Shown here: in pieces, positions 21,161 through 30,216 of the stretch
Layout: every line of letters starts with the position of its first letter
How positions within the stretch are numbered: the stretch's first letter is position 1
Assembly: GCF_019711635.1 (NCBI RefSeq)
Contig: NZ_JAIGNT010000006.1
Coordinates: 1-64,000 of the forward strand
Direction: 5' to 3'
Length of the DNA stretch: 64,000 bases
From: Qipengyuania huizhouensis
GTDB taxonomy: Bacteria; Pseudomonadota; Alphaproteobacteria; Sphingomonadales; Sphingomonadaceae
Made by a program: the position numbers and the translations under genes
The notes under the pieces: generated by a model
What the model saw: the letters and a program-made list of their open reading frames with translations, nothing else
Database searches by the model: none
Told to the model about the DNA's origin: nothing

Positions 21161-22372
21161 CTATCCTTGATCCATTGCCGTGAAGGCCTGTTTGAGGTCG
21201 GCGATAAGATCGTCCGTATCTTCGAGCCCGATGGATAAGCGAATACCGAGCCTGTCCTCAAGCCCCCATCCCTCTTTGGGCCATGCCATTTGCGAGCGTA
21301 CCGGGTCGACATCGAAAGGTAGAGCCAGGCTTTCGAAGCCGCCCCAGCTATAACCAATACCAAACAGGTTCAACGCATCGATCAAACTGCAACGCGCAGC
21401 ATCGTCGCGCCCCTTGAGGACGAAGCTGAACAAGCCGCAGCCTCCGGCAAAATCGCGCTTCCAGAATTCATGCCCTGGCGCACCAGGCAGCATGGGGCAA
21501 AGAACATGGGCCACCTCGTCGCGCTCTGCGAGCCACTGCGCTATGCGTAGGGCGCTAGTCGTTTCGTGCTGCAGACGCACGCCCATAGTTCTGAGCCCCC
21601 TCAGTGCCAGCGCCGCATCGTCAGGGGAAACGACGTGTCCGAGTTGCTGGGCCGTCTGCCGTAGTCGACGGTGCCAGCGCTCACCGGCACTGGCGGCACC
21701 CATCATGAGATCCGAATGACCGCCGATATGCTTGGTGAGCGAGGTTATGGTAATATCGCAGCCGTGTTCCAGCGCGGCAAAGCCCAACCCGGTCGCCCAG
21801 GTGTTGTCGAAGAGGCTCACTGCCCCTTTATGGCGAGCTATCGTCGTTAACGCAGGAATGTCGCAGACTTCCATGGTTAGGCTGCCGGGGCTTTCCAGCA
21901 TGACGGCCTTGGTTCGTTCGCAAAACGCCCGCTCATAAGCCTCTACGTCCAGAGGGTCGAAGAAACGATGCTCGATACCATACCGCTTCAGCATCCCCAT
22001 CGCGGTGTTCCGGGTGGGATCGTAGGCGTTGTCTGCTACGAGCAACACGTCGCCGCTGCGTAAAACCGTCAGAAGTGCAGCGACGATCGCCGCCACTCCG
22101 CTCGGATAGAGTACAGTACCTTGAGCGCCAGGCTCCAGCTCCGTCAGCGCCTCGGCCAGCGCCCATTGCGTAGGCGCGCCGCGACGACCGTAAAAGAAAC
22201 GTCCATCTTCATTGGTCTTCACACCATCTCGCAAGGCGGCGCAATCGGGATATAAATGCGTGCTCGCGCGCCACACGGGTGGGTTGACCACGTGTTCTGC
22301 GAAGTCACCGGAGCGCCCGCCCGTCACGAGACGCGTTGCCAGCGATTGCTCTTTCTTGCCGCCCCCCGCCAT
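21161..22372 (-). CDS. Cystathionine beta-lyase-like PLP enzyme
   Basis: 403 residues of the Cys/Met-metabolism PLP family. The PLP lysine is in SLTKHIGGHSDLMMG (about 213-227), with FYGRRGAPT (tyrosine/arginine clamp) near the N-terminus and LYPSGVAAI in the PLP phosphate loop. Cystathionine or cysteine C-S lyase activity is expected. It is preceded by the sulfurtransferase gene sseA (two-base gap) and followed by mscS. The ATG at 22372 is chosen because the upstream in-frame codons are not conserved. Confidence 0.9.
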   Translation of the reverse strand: MAGGGKKEQSLATRLVTGGRSGDFAEHVVNPPVWRASTHLYPDCAALRDGVKTNEDGRFFYGRRGAPTQWALAEALTELEPGAQGTVLYPSGVAAIVAALLTVLRSGDVLLVADNAYDPTRNTAMGMLKRYGIEHRFFDPLDVEAYERAFCERTKAVMLESPGSLTMEVCDIPALTTIARHKGAVSLFDNTWATGLGFAALEHGCDITITSLTKHIGGHSDLMMGAASAGERWHRRLRQTAQQLGHVVSPDDAALALRGLRTMGVRLQHETTSALRIAQWLAERDEVAHVLCPMLPGAPGHEFWKRDFAGGCGLFSFVLKGRDDAARCSLIDALNLFGIGYSWGGFESLALPFDVDPVRSQMAWPKEGWGLEDRLGIRLSIGLEDTDDLIADLKQAFTAMDQG

Positions 22373-22374
22373 GG

Positions 22375-23208
22375 TCAGTTCGCCTTTCCGAGTTCCTTGG
22401 GCGTATCCGGGTCGGCACCCCATTCCATCCAGCTGCCATCGTATAGCGCGGCACCCTCCTTACCGATTAGTTCGAGCCCGAACAGCAGTACGCTCGCCGT
22501 CATTCCGCTGTTGCAACTGGTCACGATCGGCCCGTCAAGATCGATGCCAGCCTCCTCGAATTCCCGGCGAATCGCTTCGATATTCTTATAGGTTCCGTCC
22601 TCATTAATCAGCCTCGTGAAGTGAAGGCTCCTCGAACCCGGGATATGCCCCTGCGACCCGCTACCTTCGCGTCCTTCGAACCGACCGGCATCGCGTGCGT
22701 CGATCACTTGCCAGGCACCGTCGGAAATATTGTCGAGCATTTCATCCCTGGTCCTGACTTCGCGGCGCGACACCGGCTCTTCCCGGTGACGGGGTGCATG
22801 GTCTACTTTACGCTGCGATAGTTCGCGCCCTTCATCTCTCCATTTGGCTAGTCCGCCGTCAAGGATGGCTACTTTCTCTTCGCCATAGCGGTCCAGGATG
22901 AACCAAGCCCGCGCGGAGGATTTGATCGCGCTGTCATCATAGAGCACGATACGGCTCCCGGGGGCGATACCCAGTTTGCCCATTCGCTCGGCAAATTGCG
23001 CCGCCGTCGGCACGGCCTTGGGCACTGCCGAACCGGTATCGATAAAGCTGGCGAGATCGAGAAACCGTGCCCCGGGGATATGACCTTCCCCAAACTCCCT
23101 CGCCGCATCGCGTCCGGTGTCGGGCAGATGCATCGACGCATCGAGTACCACGAGATCGTCCGAGCCAAGGCGGGCTGCAAGCCATTCGGTCGAAACAAGC
23201 ATTTCCAT
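22375..23208 (-). CDS. sseA: 3-mercaptopyruvate sulfurtransferase-like rhodanese
   Basis: 277 residues with two rhodanese domains. The second holds the active cysteine in TSCNSGMTASVLLF (about 230-243). The loop CNSGMT is closer to the neutral loop of mercaptopyruvate enzymes (CGSGVT) than to thiosulfate enzymes, hence the call. DAS at residues 24-26 starts the inactive first domain. It transfers sulfur from 3-mercaptopyruvate to thiols or cyanide. It shares a tight cluster with a C-S lyase, which fits cysteine-sulfur catabolism. Confidence 0.9.
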   Translation of the reverse strand: MEMLVSTEWLAARLGSDDLVVLDASMHLPDTGRDAAREFGEGHIPGARFLDLASFIDTGSAVPKAVPTAAQFAERMGKLGIAPGSRIVLYDDSAIKSSARAWFILDRYGEEKVAILDGGLAKWRDEGRELSQRKVDHAPRHREEPVSRREVRTRDEMLDNISDGAWQVIDARDAGRFEGREGSGSQGHIPGSRSLHFTRLINEDGTYKNIEAIRREFEEAGIDLDGPIVTSCNSGMTASVLLFGLELIGKEGAALYDGSWMEWGADPDTPKELGKAN

Positions 23209-23244
23209 CCCGGCTTGCTAGCGGTCGCCAGCCGAGGTGTCGAT

Positions 23245-24360
23245 TCAGTCCAGCGCGCGTGCGGCAATCGGTTCGTAGCTGCGAGGTCCTTCGTCGATGC
23301 GAAAGGGTGTGACGCGCCCGCCACCGGGTATCCCGAGCCCAACTACGAACGTCTTGACCAGAGGCTCTGCACTGGCTCCATCAAGGCGGACCCTCAGCAG
23401 CGGAACGAAAAGTGCAGCCTTGCCCTGCCGGATGACGCGCGCCTGAGACAGCGGAATGGTGATCTGACCGTCATAGCGCACGCTCTGGCCCGGGGCGATA
23501 CGATCGAAAGTATGGCGCTTTTCCAGCCTCTGCGAAGTACTGGCAACCTGCTGCTCGACCGGCACGCCGCCATGCGCTGAAACGATGTCCGCTCCGAATT
23601 CGACATTGGAAAGCGCCTTTGTGGAACGGTTCATCAACGACACACGATAATGCAGCGTTGCGTTCATCACCGACCGGGTGAGCTTGATTGCCTCAGCTCG
23701 GATCTGAAGATCGGTGGGCGCGGCCAGACCGCCGCCGCTCCCAACCACGGGCTTCTCGATCTCCGGTGGAGGAACATTGCGGCGACGTTGCGAAAGGAAA
23801 TAGCCGAGACCGAGCAAGGCCAGCAATCCGCCGCCGACTGCAGGCCATATCCAGTTGATGCCTGCATCCGAAGACTCGGCAACGGAAGCAGCATCGGTTG
23901 CCGTTCCATTAGCGGGATCGACACTCTCTCGCTCTTCGGGCGCATCCGTCGGAATGGGTGCGGGCACGATCGGTGCAGTTTCACCCGGTTCCAGCGGCAG
24001 ACGCTCTTGCGCGGTAGGCAGTGCACTAGGTTGAGGGCGCGGCGTGCTCGCTGAACGGTCTGCGGGAGTACCAGTAGTGGTGGTGGTCCTCGTCGGCACC
24101 GGTGTCGGTGTCGGACTCGGCAGAGTGGGTACGGCAGCCGTCGACCGTGCCGTTGGAGTCGGCGAAGGCGTGGGCGTTCCGATTACACGCGGCGCTACCG
24201 GCAGATTGCCGCTTTCGGTATCGACCGGACCCTGTACGCGCGGGCTTGCCGTCGGGGTGGGATTCGGCGGCAACTGGAAGTCCTGCGCACTTTGTGCCGA
24301 CAGGCCGGCAGGCGCAGCGAGGACGAGCGCAACGAAGGGAAGGCGAAAACGGATGTGCAT
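23245..24360 (-). CDS. Pro/Thr-rich single-pass membrane protein, unknown function
   Basis: 371 residues. A signal peptide (about 1-24, ending LSAQSA), then about 150 residues very rich in Pro, Thr and Ser with runs such as TPTPSPTPTARST and SPTPTPVPTRTTTTT, then one membrane helix (WIWPAVGGGLLALLGLGYF, about 173-191) followed by RRR. The C-terminal 160 or so residues form a folded, probably beta-rich domain on the cytoplasmic side by the positive-inside rule. I do not recognise the family. It diverges from queF with about 100 bases between. Confidence 0.8.
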   Translation of the reverse strand: MHIRFRLPFVALVLAAPAGLSAQSAQDFQLPPNPTPTASPRVQGPVDTESGNLPVAPRVIGTPTPSPTPTARSTAAVPTLPSPTPTPVPTRTTTTTGTPADRSASTPRPQPSALPTAQERLPLEPGETAPIVPAPIPTDAPEERESVDPANGTATDAASVAESSDAGINWIWPAVGGGLLALLGLGYFLSQRRRNVPPPEIEKPVVGSGGGLAAPTDLQIRAEAIKLTRSVMNATLHYRVSLMNRSTKALSNVEFGADIVSAHGGVPVEQQVASTSQRLEKRHTFDRIAPGQSVRYDGQITIPLSQARVIRQGKAALFVPLLRVRLDGASAEPLVKTFVVGLGIPGGGRVTPFRIDEGPRSYEPIAARALD

Positions 24361-24462
24361 GGACAAAGGAGCCTGATCGGGTCGGCGCGCTGAATAGGCA
24401 CTGAAGCGATCAGTTCCAAGCCCCGGCTTGCGCCTATGCTCCATTCGCGGCAGATGCGCGAC

Positions 24463-24921
24463 ATGAGCGACACAGTGACACCCAGGTTCCTCGGCGAAAA
24501 CAGCCCTCTTCCCACCTCGCCCGAGGAGGCCGAACTCGACTACGTGCCGAACCCCCGTTCGGGTCAGCTTTACATGGTCCGCTTCGCCGCGCCCGAATTC
24601 ACCTCTTTGTGCCCGGTGACCGGCCAGCCGGACTTCGCGCATCTGGTGATCGACTATGCCCCCGGTGAAACAATCGTCGAATCGAAGAGCCTCAAGCTTT
24701 TCCTGGGCTCCTTCCGCAATCATTGCGGATTTCACGAGGACGTGACTGTGGGCATCGGCCAGCGATTGTTCGAGGAAATGCAGCCGAAATGGCTGCGTAT
24801 CGGCGGCTACTGGTATCCGCGCGGAGGCATTCCGATCGACGTGTTCTGGCAGAGTGGCGGCGTGCCGGAAGGGCTATGGGTTCCCGAGCAGGGCGTCTCG
24901 TCCTATCGTGGAAGAGGTTGA
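24463..24921 (+). CDS. queF: NADPH-dependent 7-cyano-7-deazaguanine reductase
   Basis: 152 residues, the short unimodular QueF form of the tunnel fold. It reduces preQ0 to preQ1 in queuosine synthesis. The catalytic Cys is in [15 protein letters not shown] (about 45-59), and the QueF signature [15 protein letters not shown] (about 75-89) follows. The start is ATG 24463, since the nine codons upstream are unlikely to be coding. Other queuosine genes are not in the window. Confidence 0.97.
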   Translation: MSDTVTPRFLGENSPLPTSPEEAELDYVPNPRSGQLYMVRFAAPEFTSLCPVTGQPDFAHLVIDYAPGETIVESKSLKLFLGSFRNHCGFHEDVTVGIGQRLFEEMQPKWLRIGGYWYPRGGIPIDVFWQSGGVPEGLWVPEQGVSSYRGRG

Positions 24922-24934
24922 GAGGAGACAGCGC

Positions 24935-25729
24935 GTGATTGCGAATCTGCCGAAGTATGCCTTGTGGCTAGCCCTTGCGCTGCTCCTGTGGTTTGCGGTT
25001 GCGGTCTTTGGACCCAAATTCGGCGTGATCGACTGGCAGACCGGGCTGGGCACCATGGTCCGCACGATCGGTCCCATTTTTATCGGCGCGACTGCTCTGA
25101 TAGCTTTGATCGCCCTCGTGCTGGTACTCTGGAAGGGTCCGCGAAATCAGTGGTGGAAAGCGGCCTTCGCACTCGCCATTCCCGCGGCGCTGATGGCCGG
25201 CCTCGTCTCGGTGGCGAACCAGGCCGCGAGCGTGCCGCCGATCCACGATGTCGCCACCGATACTTTGAACCCGCCCTCGTTTTCCGAGGCCACGATAGCC
25301 AAGCGGGAAGAAATCGGGGCGAACCCGCTCAACGATTACCAGGCGCCGCTTGGTCAGCTGGAACCGTGGAAGAAGGCACTCGCAGACAGTCCTCTGGCCG
25401 GAAAAAGCCATGCGCAAGTGATTGCGGACAGCTTTCCCGAACTCCGGCCAATCCCGTTCGACATTCCCCGCGACCAGGCGATGGCGCTCGTTGCGGCAGC
25501 TATGAGCGACATTGGCTTGGAGGACATCCGCAGCGACGTACAGGCAGGTACGATCGAAGGAACGGCAGAGACCTTCGCTTTCGGCTTCAAGGACGACGTG
25601 GTGGCCAGAATCGAAGACGGCGTCATCGACCTGCGCTCGGTAAGCCGCGTCGGCCTGTCGGACCTTGGTTACAACGCCGCGCGCCTGCGTGAATTGTCCG
25701 ATGCCATCAAGGCACGACTCAACGGCTGA
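24935..25729 (+). CDS. DUF1499 membrane protein
   Basis: 264 residues. Three N-terminal membrane segments (about 5-25, 43-64 and 72-92) are followed by a soluble DUF1499 domain (about 110-264; NPPSFSEATIAKRE and AFGFKDDVVARI are typical). The GTG start at 24935 is set by AGGAG seven bases before it. It follows queF by 13 bases and may share its transcript. The function of the domain is unknown. Confidence 0.87.
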   Translation: MIANLPKYALWLALALLLWFAVAVFGPKFGVIDWQTGLGTMVRTIGPIFIGATALIALIALVLVLWKGPRNQWWKAAFALAIPAALMAGLVSVANQAASVPPIHDVATDTLNPPSFSEATIAKREEIGANPLNDYQAPLGQLEPWKKALADSPLAGKSHAQVIADSFPELRPIPFDIPRDQAMALVAAAMSDIGLEDIRSDVQAGTIEGTAETFAFGFKDDVVARIEDGVIDLRSVSRVGLSDLGYNAARLRELSDAIKARLNG

Positions 25730-25832
25730 ACCGGTTGACCAACGGTCGAGTCAGTCCTTGAACGCTTCCGCCACCAGCGGCTGCGATGAGGACATCATGA
25801 GGAAGTAGCGCGGAAACCTGTTCCGAGAAACC

Positions 25833-25908
<76 letters not shown>

Positions 25909-25962
25909 GTAACCGGTCTGGAACAGATGTTTAGCGAATGGTCCCGTGCAAGAAAAGACCGG

Positions 25963-26868
25963 TCAGCTACGGATTTTCCAACCGGAAGCGAGGATCCGAT
26001 AGACCAGGAAGGCGAAGGCCAGATTGAAGACACCGAGCCCGATCGCGCTCTGCACGAGGGCCGAGTTGGTATCGCCAATGTCGCTCTGGCCGAGAAAACC
26101 GAAGCGAAAGCCGCTTATGACATAGAAGAAGGGATTGAAGCGGCTGATGATCTGGAACGTGGGAGCGAGGTTGTCGATCACGTAGAACGTACCCGACAAC
26201 AAGCTCAGTGGTGCTATCACGAAATTGGTCACGGCGGCGTTGTGATCGAACTTTTCCGCCCAGATCGACGCAAGAAGCCCCATCAGCGCGAGCATGATCG
26301 CGCCCATCAGCCCGAACCACGCGACCGCCCATGGATGCGCCAGCGACAAATCCACCCCTGGATAGAACGCCATGGCCAGCGCCACGACTGCACCCACTGC
26401 GACGGCCCTGGTAACTGCGGCTGTGACTATCCCCGTCATCAACTCGCCAGTCGAAAGCGGCGGCATGAGCAGGTCGATGATTGTGCCCTGGATCTTGCCC
26501 GACAGCAGCGAAAAGCTGGAATTTGCAAAGGCGTTCTGCATCATGCCCATCACGATCAGCCCGGGCGCGACGAAGGTGGCGAAATTCACTCCCAGGATCT
26601 CTCGTCCTTCTCGGCCCAGCGCGACCGTGAAAATGACCAGAAAAAGCAGTGTCGTGACGGCAGGGGCCCAGATCGTCTGCGTCTGGACCTTGAGAAACCG
26701 GCGAACCTCCTTAATATAGAGGCTCCATAAACCCACGCGGTTGATCCCGGTAATCACGGGTTCCCCCCGCTTTGGGAAACTGCCCCTCCCCTTGCCCGGA
26801 TTTTCCGTGAACGAGGCATCGTCACTGCTCTGAGAGGAAGCGGGAACGGGTTGGACTTGATCGGCCAT
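25963..26868 (-). CDS. ABC-2 type transporter permease
   Basis: 301 residues. A polar N-terminus (about 1-45) is followed by six membrane segments and the ABC-2 permease pattern (LWSLYIKEVRRFLKV; GTIIDLLMPPLSTGEL; SGTFYVIDNLAPTFQI). Such subunits pair with a separate ATPase to export lipids, polysaccharide or drugs. No ATPase gene is adjacent, so the partner must be encoded elsewhere. The start is set at ATG 26868. It is divergent from gcrA. Confidence 0.9.
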   Translation of the reverse strand: MADQVQPVPASSQSSDDASFTENPGKGRGSFPKRGEPVITGINRVGLWSLYIKEVRRFLKVQTQTIWAPAVTTLLFLVIFTVALGREGREILGVNFATFVAPGLIVMGMMQNAFANSSFSLLSGKIQGTIIDLLMPPLSTGELMTGIVTAAVTRAVAVGAVVALAMAFYPGVDLSLAHPWAVAWFGLMGAIMLALMGLLASIWAEKFDHNAAVTNFVIAPLSLLSGTFYVIDNLAPTFQIISRFNPFFYVISGFRFGFLGQSDIGDTNSALVQSAIGLGVFNLAFAFLVYRILASGWKIRS

Positions 26869-26940
26869 GGGCGTGCGCCTAGGGCCAAGCACTTCCGCTG
26901 GCAAGATGCAGGCGGGGACACGAAGGATACGGATTTCGTA

Positions 26941-27621
26941 ATGAGCTGGACCGACGAACGGATCGCGACGCTGAAGAAGATGTGGGAAGGCGGTTCGACC
27001 GCCAGCCAGATTGCCGAGGAACTGGGCGGCGTAAGTCGCAATGCGGTGATTGGAAAGGCTCACAGGCTGGGTCTCAAGTCGCGCCCTTCACCGGTCAAGG
27101 CGGCCGAGAAAAAGAAAGCTGCGCCGAAGCCGAAGCCCACGCCCAAGCCGGTGGCCAAGAAGGTTGCCCCGCGTCCTGCACCTGCCCCTGCTGCTGCACC
27201 TGCCGCTCCGGCGGCCGCTCCGCCAGCGGCGAGGCCGGACAGCGCCAATCCTTCGCAGCCGTTGCCCAACCGATCGCCCGACCTCCCGAAGATCGTTTCG
27301 GTCGGCCCTGGCGGATTCCTGAGGCAGGGGCCAGGCGACCAGCAGCCACCTATTCCACCCGCGCCGCCGCGCAGGCTGGTTCCGGCCAAGCCCGATCCCT
27401 CCATCGCTGACAAGACCAGCCTGCTCGATCTGTCAGACAAGGTCTGCCGGTGGCCGATGGGCCATCCCGGCGAACCGGACTTCCATTTTTGCGGCGAGGC
27501 GGTGAACCCCGGCTTTCCCTATTGCGTCGAGCACTGCGGGAGGGCCTATCAGGCCCAGTTGCCGCGCGGCGCGCGGCGTCCTCCTCCGCCACTTCCGTTC
27601 GGCGGACCACGCGTCCGCTAA
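26941..27621 (+). CDS. gcrA: Cell cycle regulator GcrA
   Basis: 226 residues. The N-terminal helix-turn-helix begins MSWTDERIATLKKMWEGG and runs through ISRNAVIGKAHRLGL-like residues (about 1-45), the hallmark of GcrA, which binds sigma-70 holoenzyme and senses GANTC methylation made by CcrM. A long Pro/Ala/Lys linker (about 50-150) leads to a C-terminal Cys/His cluster (CRWPMGHPGEPDFHFCGE ... YCVEHC, about 176-205). It marks the host as alphaproteobacterial. A terminator hairpin follows. Confidence 0.97.
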   Translation: MSWTDERIATLKKMWEGGSTASQIAEELGGVSRNAVIGKAHRLGLKSRPSPVKAAEKKKAAPKPKPTPKPVAKKVAPRPAPAPAAAPAAPAAAPPAARPDSANPSQPLPNRSPDLPKIVSVGPGGFLRQGPGDQQPPIPPAPPRRLVPAKPDPSIADKTSLLDLSDKVCRWPMGHPGEPDFHFCGEAVNPGFPYCVEHCGRAYQAQLPRGARRPPPPLPFGGPRVR

Positions 27622-27635
27622 AAGCGATTTCCATC

Positions 27636-27667
27636 GGGCCCGCCGGTTTGAACTGGCGGGCCCTTTT
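27636..27667 (+). terminator. Rho-independent terminator after gcrA
   Basis: GGGCCCGCC (27636-27644) and GGCGGGCCC (27655-27663) form a nine-pair stem, extended by G-C and G-U pairs, directly followed by TTTT. It lies 15 bases after the gcrA stop. Confidence 0.92.
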
Positions 27668-27684
27668 CATTACCGGAGTGCCTA

Positions 27685-28218
27685 ATGGCTTTCGACCTCC
27701 ACGCCGCTTTCGTACCCACCATCCGCCAGCTGCTGGGGGCACTTCCCGGCTTGGTCGACAAGGCCGAGGCCTTCGCCGCGGACGGTTCATGCTCCGATGC
27801 CGAACTGCTCGACGCCCGACTGGCGGAGGATATGTGGCCGCTACCCTGGCATATACGCGCCTGCTGGATGCACAGCGGCTATGCGCTCGATCAGCTCGCT
27901 GGCGGCGCGTTCACGCCCGACTTTACGGATATTCCGACCAATTGGGCCGCAATGCACGAGATGATTTCCGCGGCGGACCGGCGAATGGCATCGGTTACGC
28001 CGGGCGAAATCGACGCGCTGGCCGACCGGAATATCGATTTCGTGCTCGGTGGAGAAACGCGTTTCACCCTCCCGGGCGAGCGGTTCCTGCTCGGCTTCAA
28101 CATGCCCAATTTCCAGTTTCACGCGACGACATTCTACGGCATCCTGCGCATGAAGGGCGTATCGCTGGGCAAGCGGGACTACATGGGCAACCCCGCCGGA
28201 CCAATGTTCCAGCGCTAG
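27685..28218 (+). CDS. DUF1993 family protein
   Basis: 177 residues, a helical protein of the DinB/DUF1993 type. The C-terminal block FNMPNFQFHATTFYGILR (about 134-151) with KRDYMG near the end is characteristic of DUF1993. No function has been assigned to the family that I can state with confidence. The start ATG 27685 follows the gcrA terminator. The stop overlaps that of the convergent SAM-binding protein gene by four bases. Confidence 0.88.
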   Translation: MAFDLHAAFVPTIRQLLGALPGLVDKAEAFAADGSCSDAELLDARLAEDMWPLPWHIRACWMHSGYALDQLAGGAFTPDFTDIPTNWAAMHEMISAADRRMASVTPGEIDALADRNIDFVLGGETRFTLPGERFLLGFNMPNFQFHATTFYGILRMKGVSLGKRDYMGNPAGPMFQR

Positions 28219-28895
28219 GGTTTTCTGGCGAACCAGATCGTGTGGTGCGGCCCCTTGTTGTTGGGGCGTGCCCGGACTGTGCGCTCCTCCACATTGAACC
28301 CGGCCTCTTTCAGGCGCGTGCGGAACTTGTGGTCGGGCGCAGCAGACCAGACGGCAAGCACGCCACCGGAATTCAGCGCATCGCGCGCCTTGCCCAGACC
28401 CGTTCGCGAATAGAGCCGCTCATTCCCGTCGCGCACGATCCCGTCGGGTCCATTATCGACATCGAGCAGGATCGCATCCCATTTGGCGCAGGTTCCGTCA
28501 TTGGCATCGTCGATCAGCGCCGCGACGTCGCACAGCACCACATCGCCGCGCGGATCATCCAGTGTGTCCCCGGTGAGATGCTGTAGCGGTCCTTTCGCCC
28601 AGTCGAGGATTTCGGGCACGACTTCGGCCACTACGACCCGCGCGCCCTCGCTTGTCTTTTCCAGTGCCTTGCGGAAGGTAAAGCCCATGCCATAGCCGCC
28701 GATCAGCACACGCGGCGCTTTCCTGTTCAATTCCGCAAGGGTGAGTTCGGCGAGTTGCTCTTCGCTGAACTGCATGCGCGTACCCATCAGTTCGTTACGC
28801 CCGAGCATGATGATATGATCGCGCCCGTGGCTGACCAGCGTGAGCGTCTCCCCTCCGGGAATTTCGGCAGTGGCAATGGTTTCACGCGGGAGCAT
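28215..28895 (-). CDS. Spermidine-synthase-like SAM-binding protein
   Basis: 226 residues with the Rossmann core of polyamine synthases: LIGGYGMGFTFRKAL (about 65-79, in place of GGGxGxxxRE) and LLDVDNGPDG (about 137-146). It lacks the DxxD-type catalytic pattern of true spermidine synthases, so it may act on another substrate. Length is shorter than SpeE. The start is ATG 28895, and the next gene on the same strand is another methyltransferase 70 bases upstream. Confidence 0.82.
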   Translation of the reverse strand: MLPRETIATAEIPGGETLTLVSHGRDHIIMLGRNELMGTRMQFSEEQLAELTLAELNRKAPRVLIGGYGMGFTFRKALEKTSEGARVVVAEVVPEILDWAKGPLQHLTGDTLDDPRGDVVLCDVAALIDDANDGTCAKWDAILLDVDNGPDGIVRDGNERLYSRTGLGKARDALNSGGVLAVWSAAPDHKFRTRLKEAGFNVEERTVRARPNNKGPHHTIWFARKP

Positions 28896-28964
28896 GGCTG
28901 GCCTTTCGGGCTGGCGGGATATTCAACTCGCGTCCCGATAGCGCGCCCGCCACCTGCGCGATAG

Positions 28965-30026
28965 TCAGCCTGTGACTTCGAGAACCATATTGGTGGGCGT
29001 CTCCGATGCCCTGCGAATATTGGAGAACCCGGCCTCGTTGAGCACCTTGGTGAGCCGTTTCTGTCCAGCCTGCGCCCCAAGGCCGAGACCAACAGGTTGA
29101 GACAGCGATGCCGGAGTGCATACGGTGGTGGAGAAGGCATAGAAGATCTGCCCCAAGGGATGCATGTTTTCCGCCATAGTGTCTCCGGCCATCGGCTCGA
29201 CCAGCATCAGCGTGCCGTCATCTTTCAGCTTCTCGCGAATGTGCCGGGCTGCGCCCACCGGATCGCCCATGTCGTGCAGCGCGTCGAAAATGCATGCGAA
29301 GTCGTAGTCGTTGCCATCGAAATCCTGTGCTGTAGCGACCTGGAAATCGACATTGGTCACGCCCGCCTCTGCCGCCTTGCGGCGTGCTTCCTCAATTGAG
29401 GGTTCATGGAAATCGATGCCGTGGATAGTCGAATTGGGATAGGCCTTTGCCAGCAGCACGGTCGAAGACCCATGGCCGCATCCGATGTCGGCCACCTTTG
29501 CGCCCTTGGTCAATTTGCCCTCGACGCCATCGAGCGCGGGTATCCAGCTTTCAACCAGATTGGCCTGATAACCCGGACGGAAGAAGCGGTCGGTCCCACA
29601 GAAAAGACACTGCGAGTGCTCTCCCCACGGCCGGCCTTGGCCGGATCTGAAGGTATCGACCGACTTCTGGTGTTCTTCATATTGCGAGACCACCGCCATG
29701 ATGAACCCCTGCATGTTCGCCGGCTGCCCCTCCCGCGCGAAGACCAGCGCCTGCTCGGGAGAAAGCGAAAAGGTTTCGTCCGCAGGATGGAAGGTGACGT
29801 AGCCCGCTGCGCTGACCGAACCGAGCCACTGGTGCAGGTATTTCTCATTATATCCGGTCTTCTCGGCGATCTGTGCAAGGGTCAGACGCCCTTCGCCGTC
29901 TAGCGTGTCGAAGATCCCCGACTGATCGCCAATATAGGCCATGAAAAGGCTGAGCGCACCGGCAACGTCGCCGATCACCTTGCCGGCGAGTTCTTCCACT
30001 TTCGTCGTGTCGATCTGCTGAATCAT
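28965..30026 (-). CDS. SAM-dependent methyltransferase with N-terminal winged helix
   Basis: 353 residues. An N-terminal winged-helix dimerisation domain (about 1-100; LTLAQIAEKTGYNEKYLHQWL) is followed by a class I methyltransferase core with motif I VADIGCGHGSSTVLL (about 178-192) and FDALHDMGDP after it. The layout matches Rv2258c-type O-methyltransferases that act on small molecules. The substrate is unknown. The start at ATG 30026 is chosen at the beginning of conserved sequence; the 35 codons upstream are not conserved. Confidence 0.88.
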   Translation of the reverse strand: MIQQIDTTKVEELAGKVIGDVAGALSLFMAYIGDQSGIFDTLDGEGRLTLAQIAEKTGYNEKYLHQWLGSVSAAGYVTFHPADETFSLSPEQALVFAREGQPANMQGFIMAVVSQYEEHQKSVDTFRSGQGRPWGEHSQCLFCGTDRFFRPGYQANLVESWIPALDGVEGKLTKGAKVADIGCGHGSSTVLLAKAYPNSTIHGIDFHEPSIEEARRKAAEAGVTNVDFQVATAQDFDGNDYDFACIFDALHDMGDPVGAARHIREKLKDDGTLMLVEPMAGDTMAENMHPLGQIFYAFSTTVCTPASLSQPVGLGLGAQAGQKRLTKVLNEAGFSNIRRASETPTNMVLEVTG

Positions 30027-30145
30027 TTTCGCTCTCCGCAATGCTGGAAAAGCGACCCCTTGCGATCCGGGTTCTATGGTGCCGCGACTCGCTCTTGGAT
30101 GGCGGGAATCCGACTGCCGACGATCTAGCACATTGCGGGCAAAGA

Positions 30146-30182
30146 TACGAAGAAGGGCCGCCGGCGAACCGGCGACCCTTCA
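30146..30182 (-). terminator. Terminator after pnp
   Basis: On the minus strand a 13-pair stem GAAGGGTCGCCGG / CCGGCGGCCCTTC closes on a TTCG tetraloop, followed by TTCG. It lies 35 bases after the pnp stop and before the next gene. Confidence 0.88.
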
Positions 30183-30216
30183 TGTTTGTCTGCCCCGCTT
30201 TCGCGGGAAAGCGGAC

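Noticed and set aside
25963..26868. ABC exporter operon
   Set aside because: Only the permease is present; no ATPase or accessory gene is near, so no system can be claimed.
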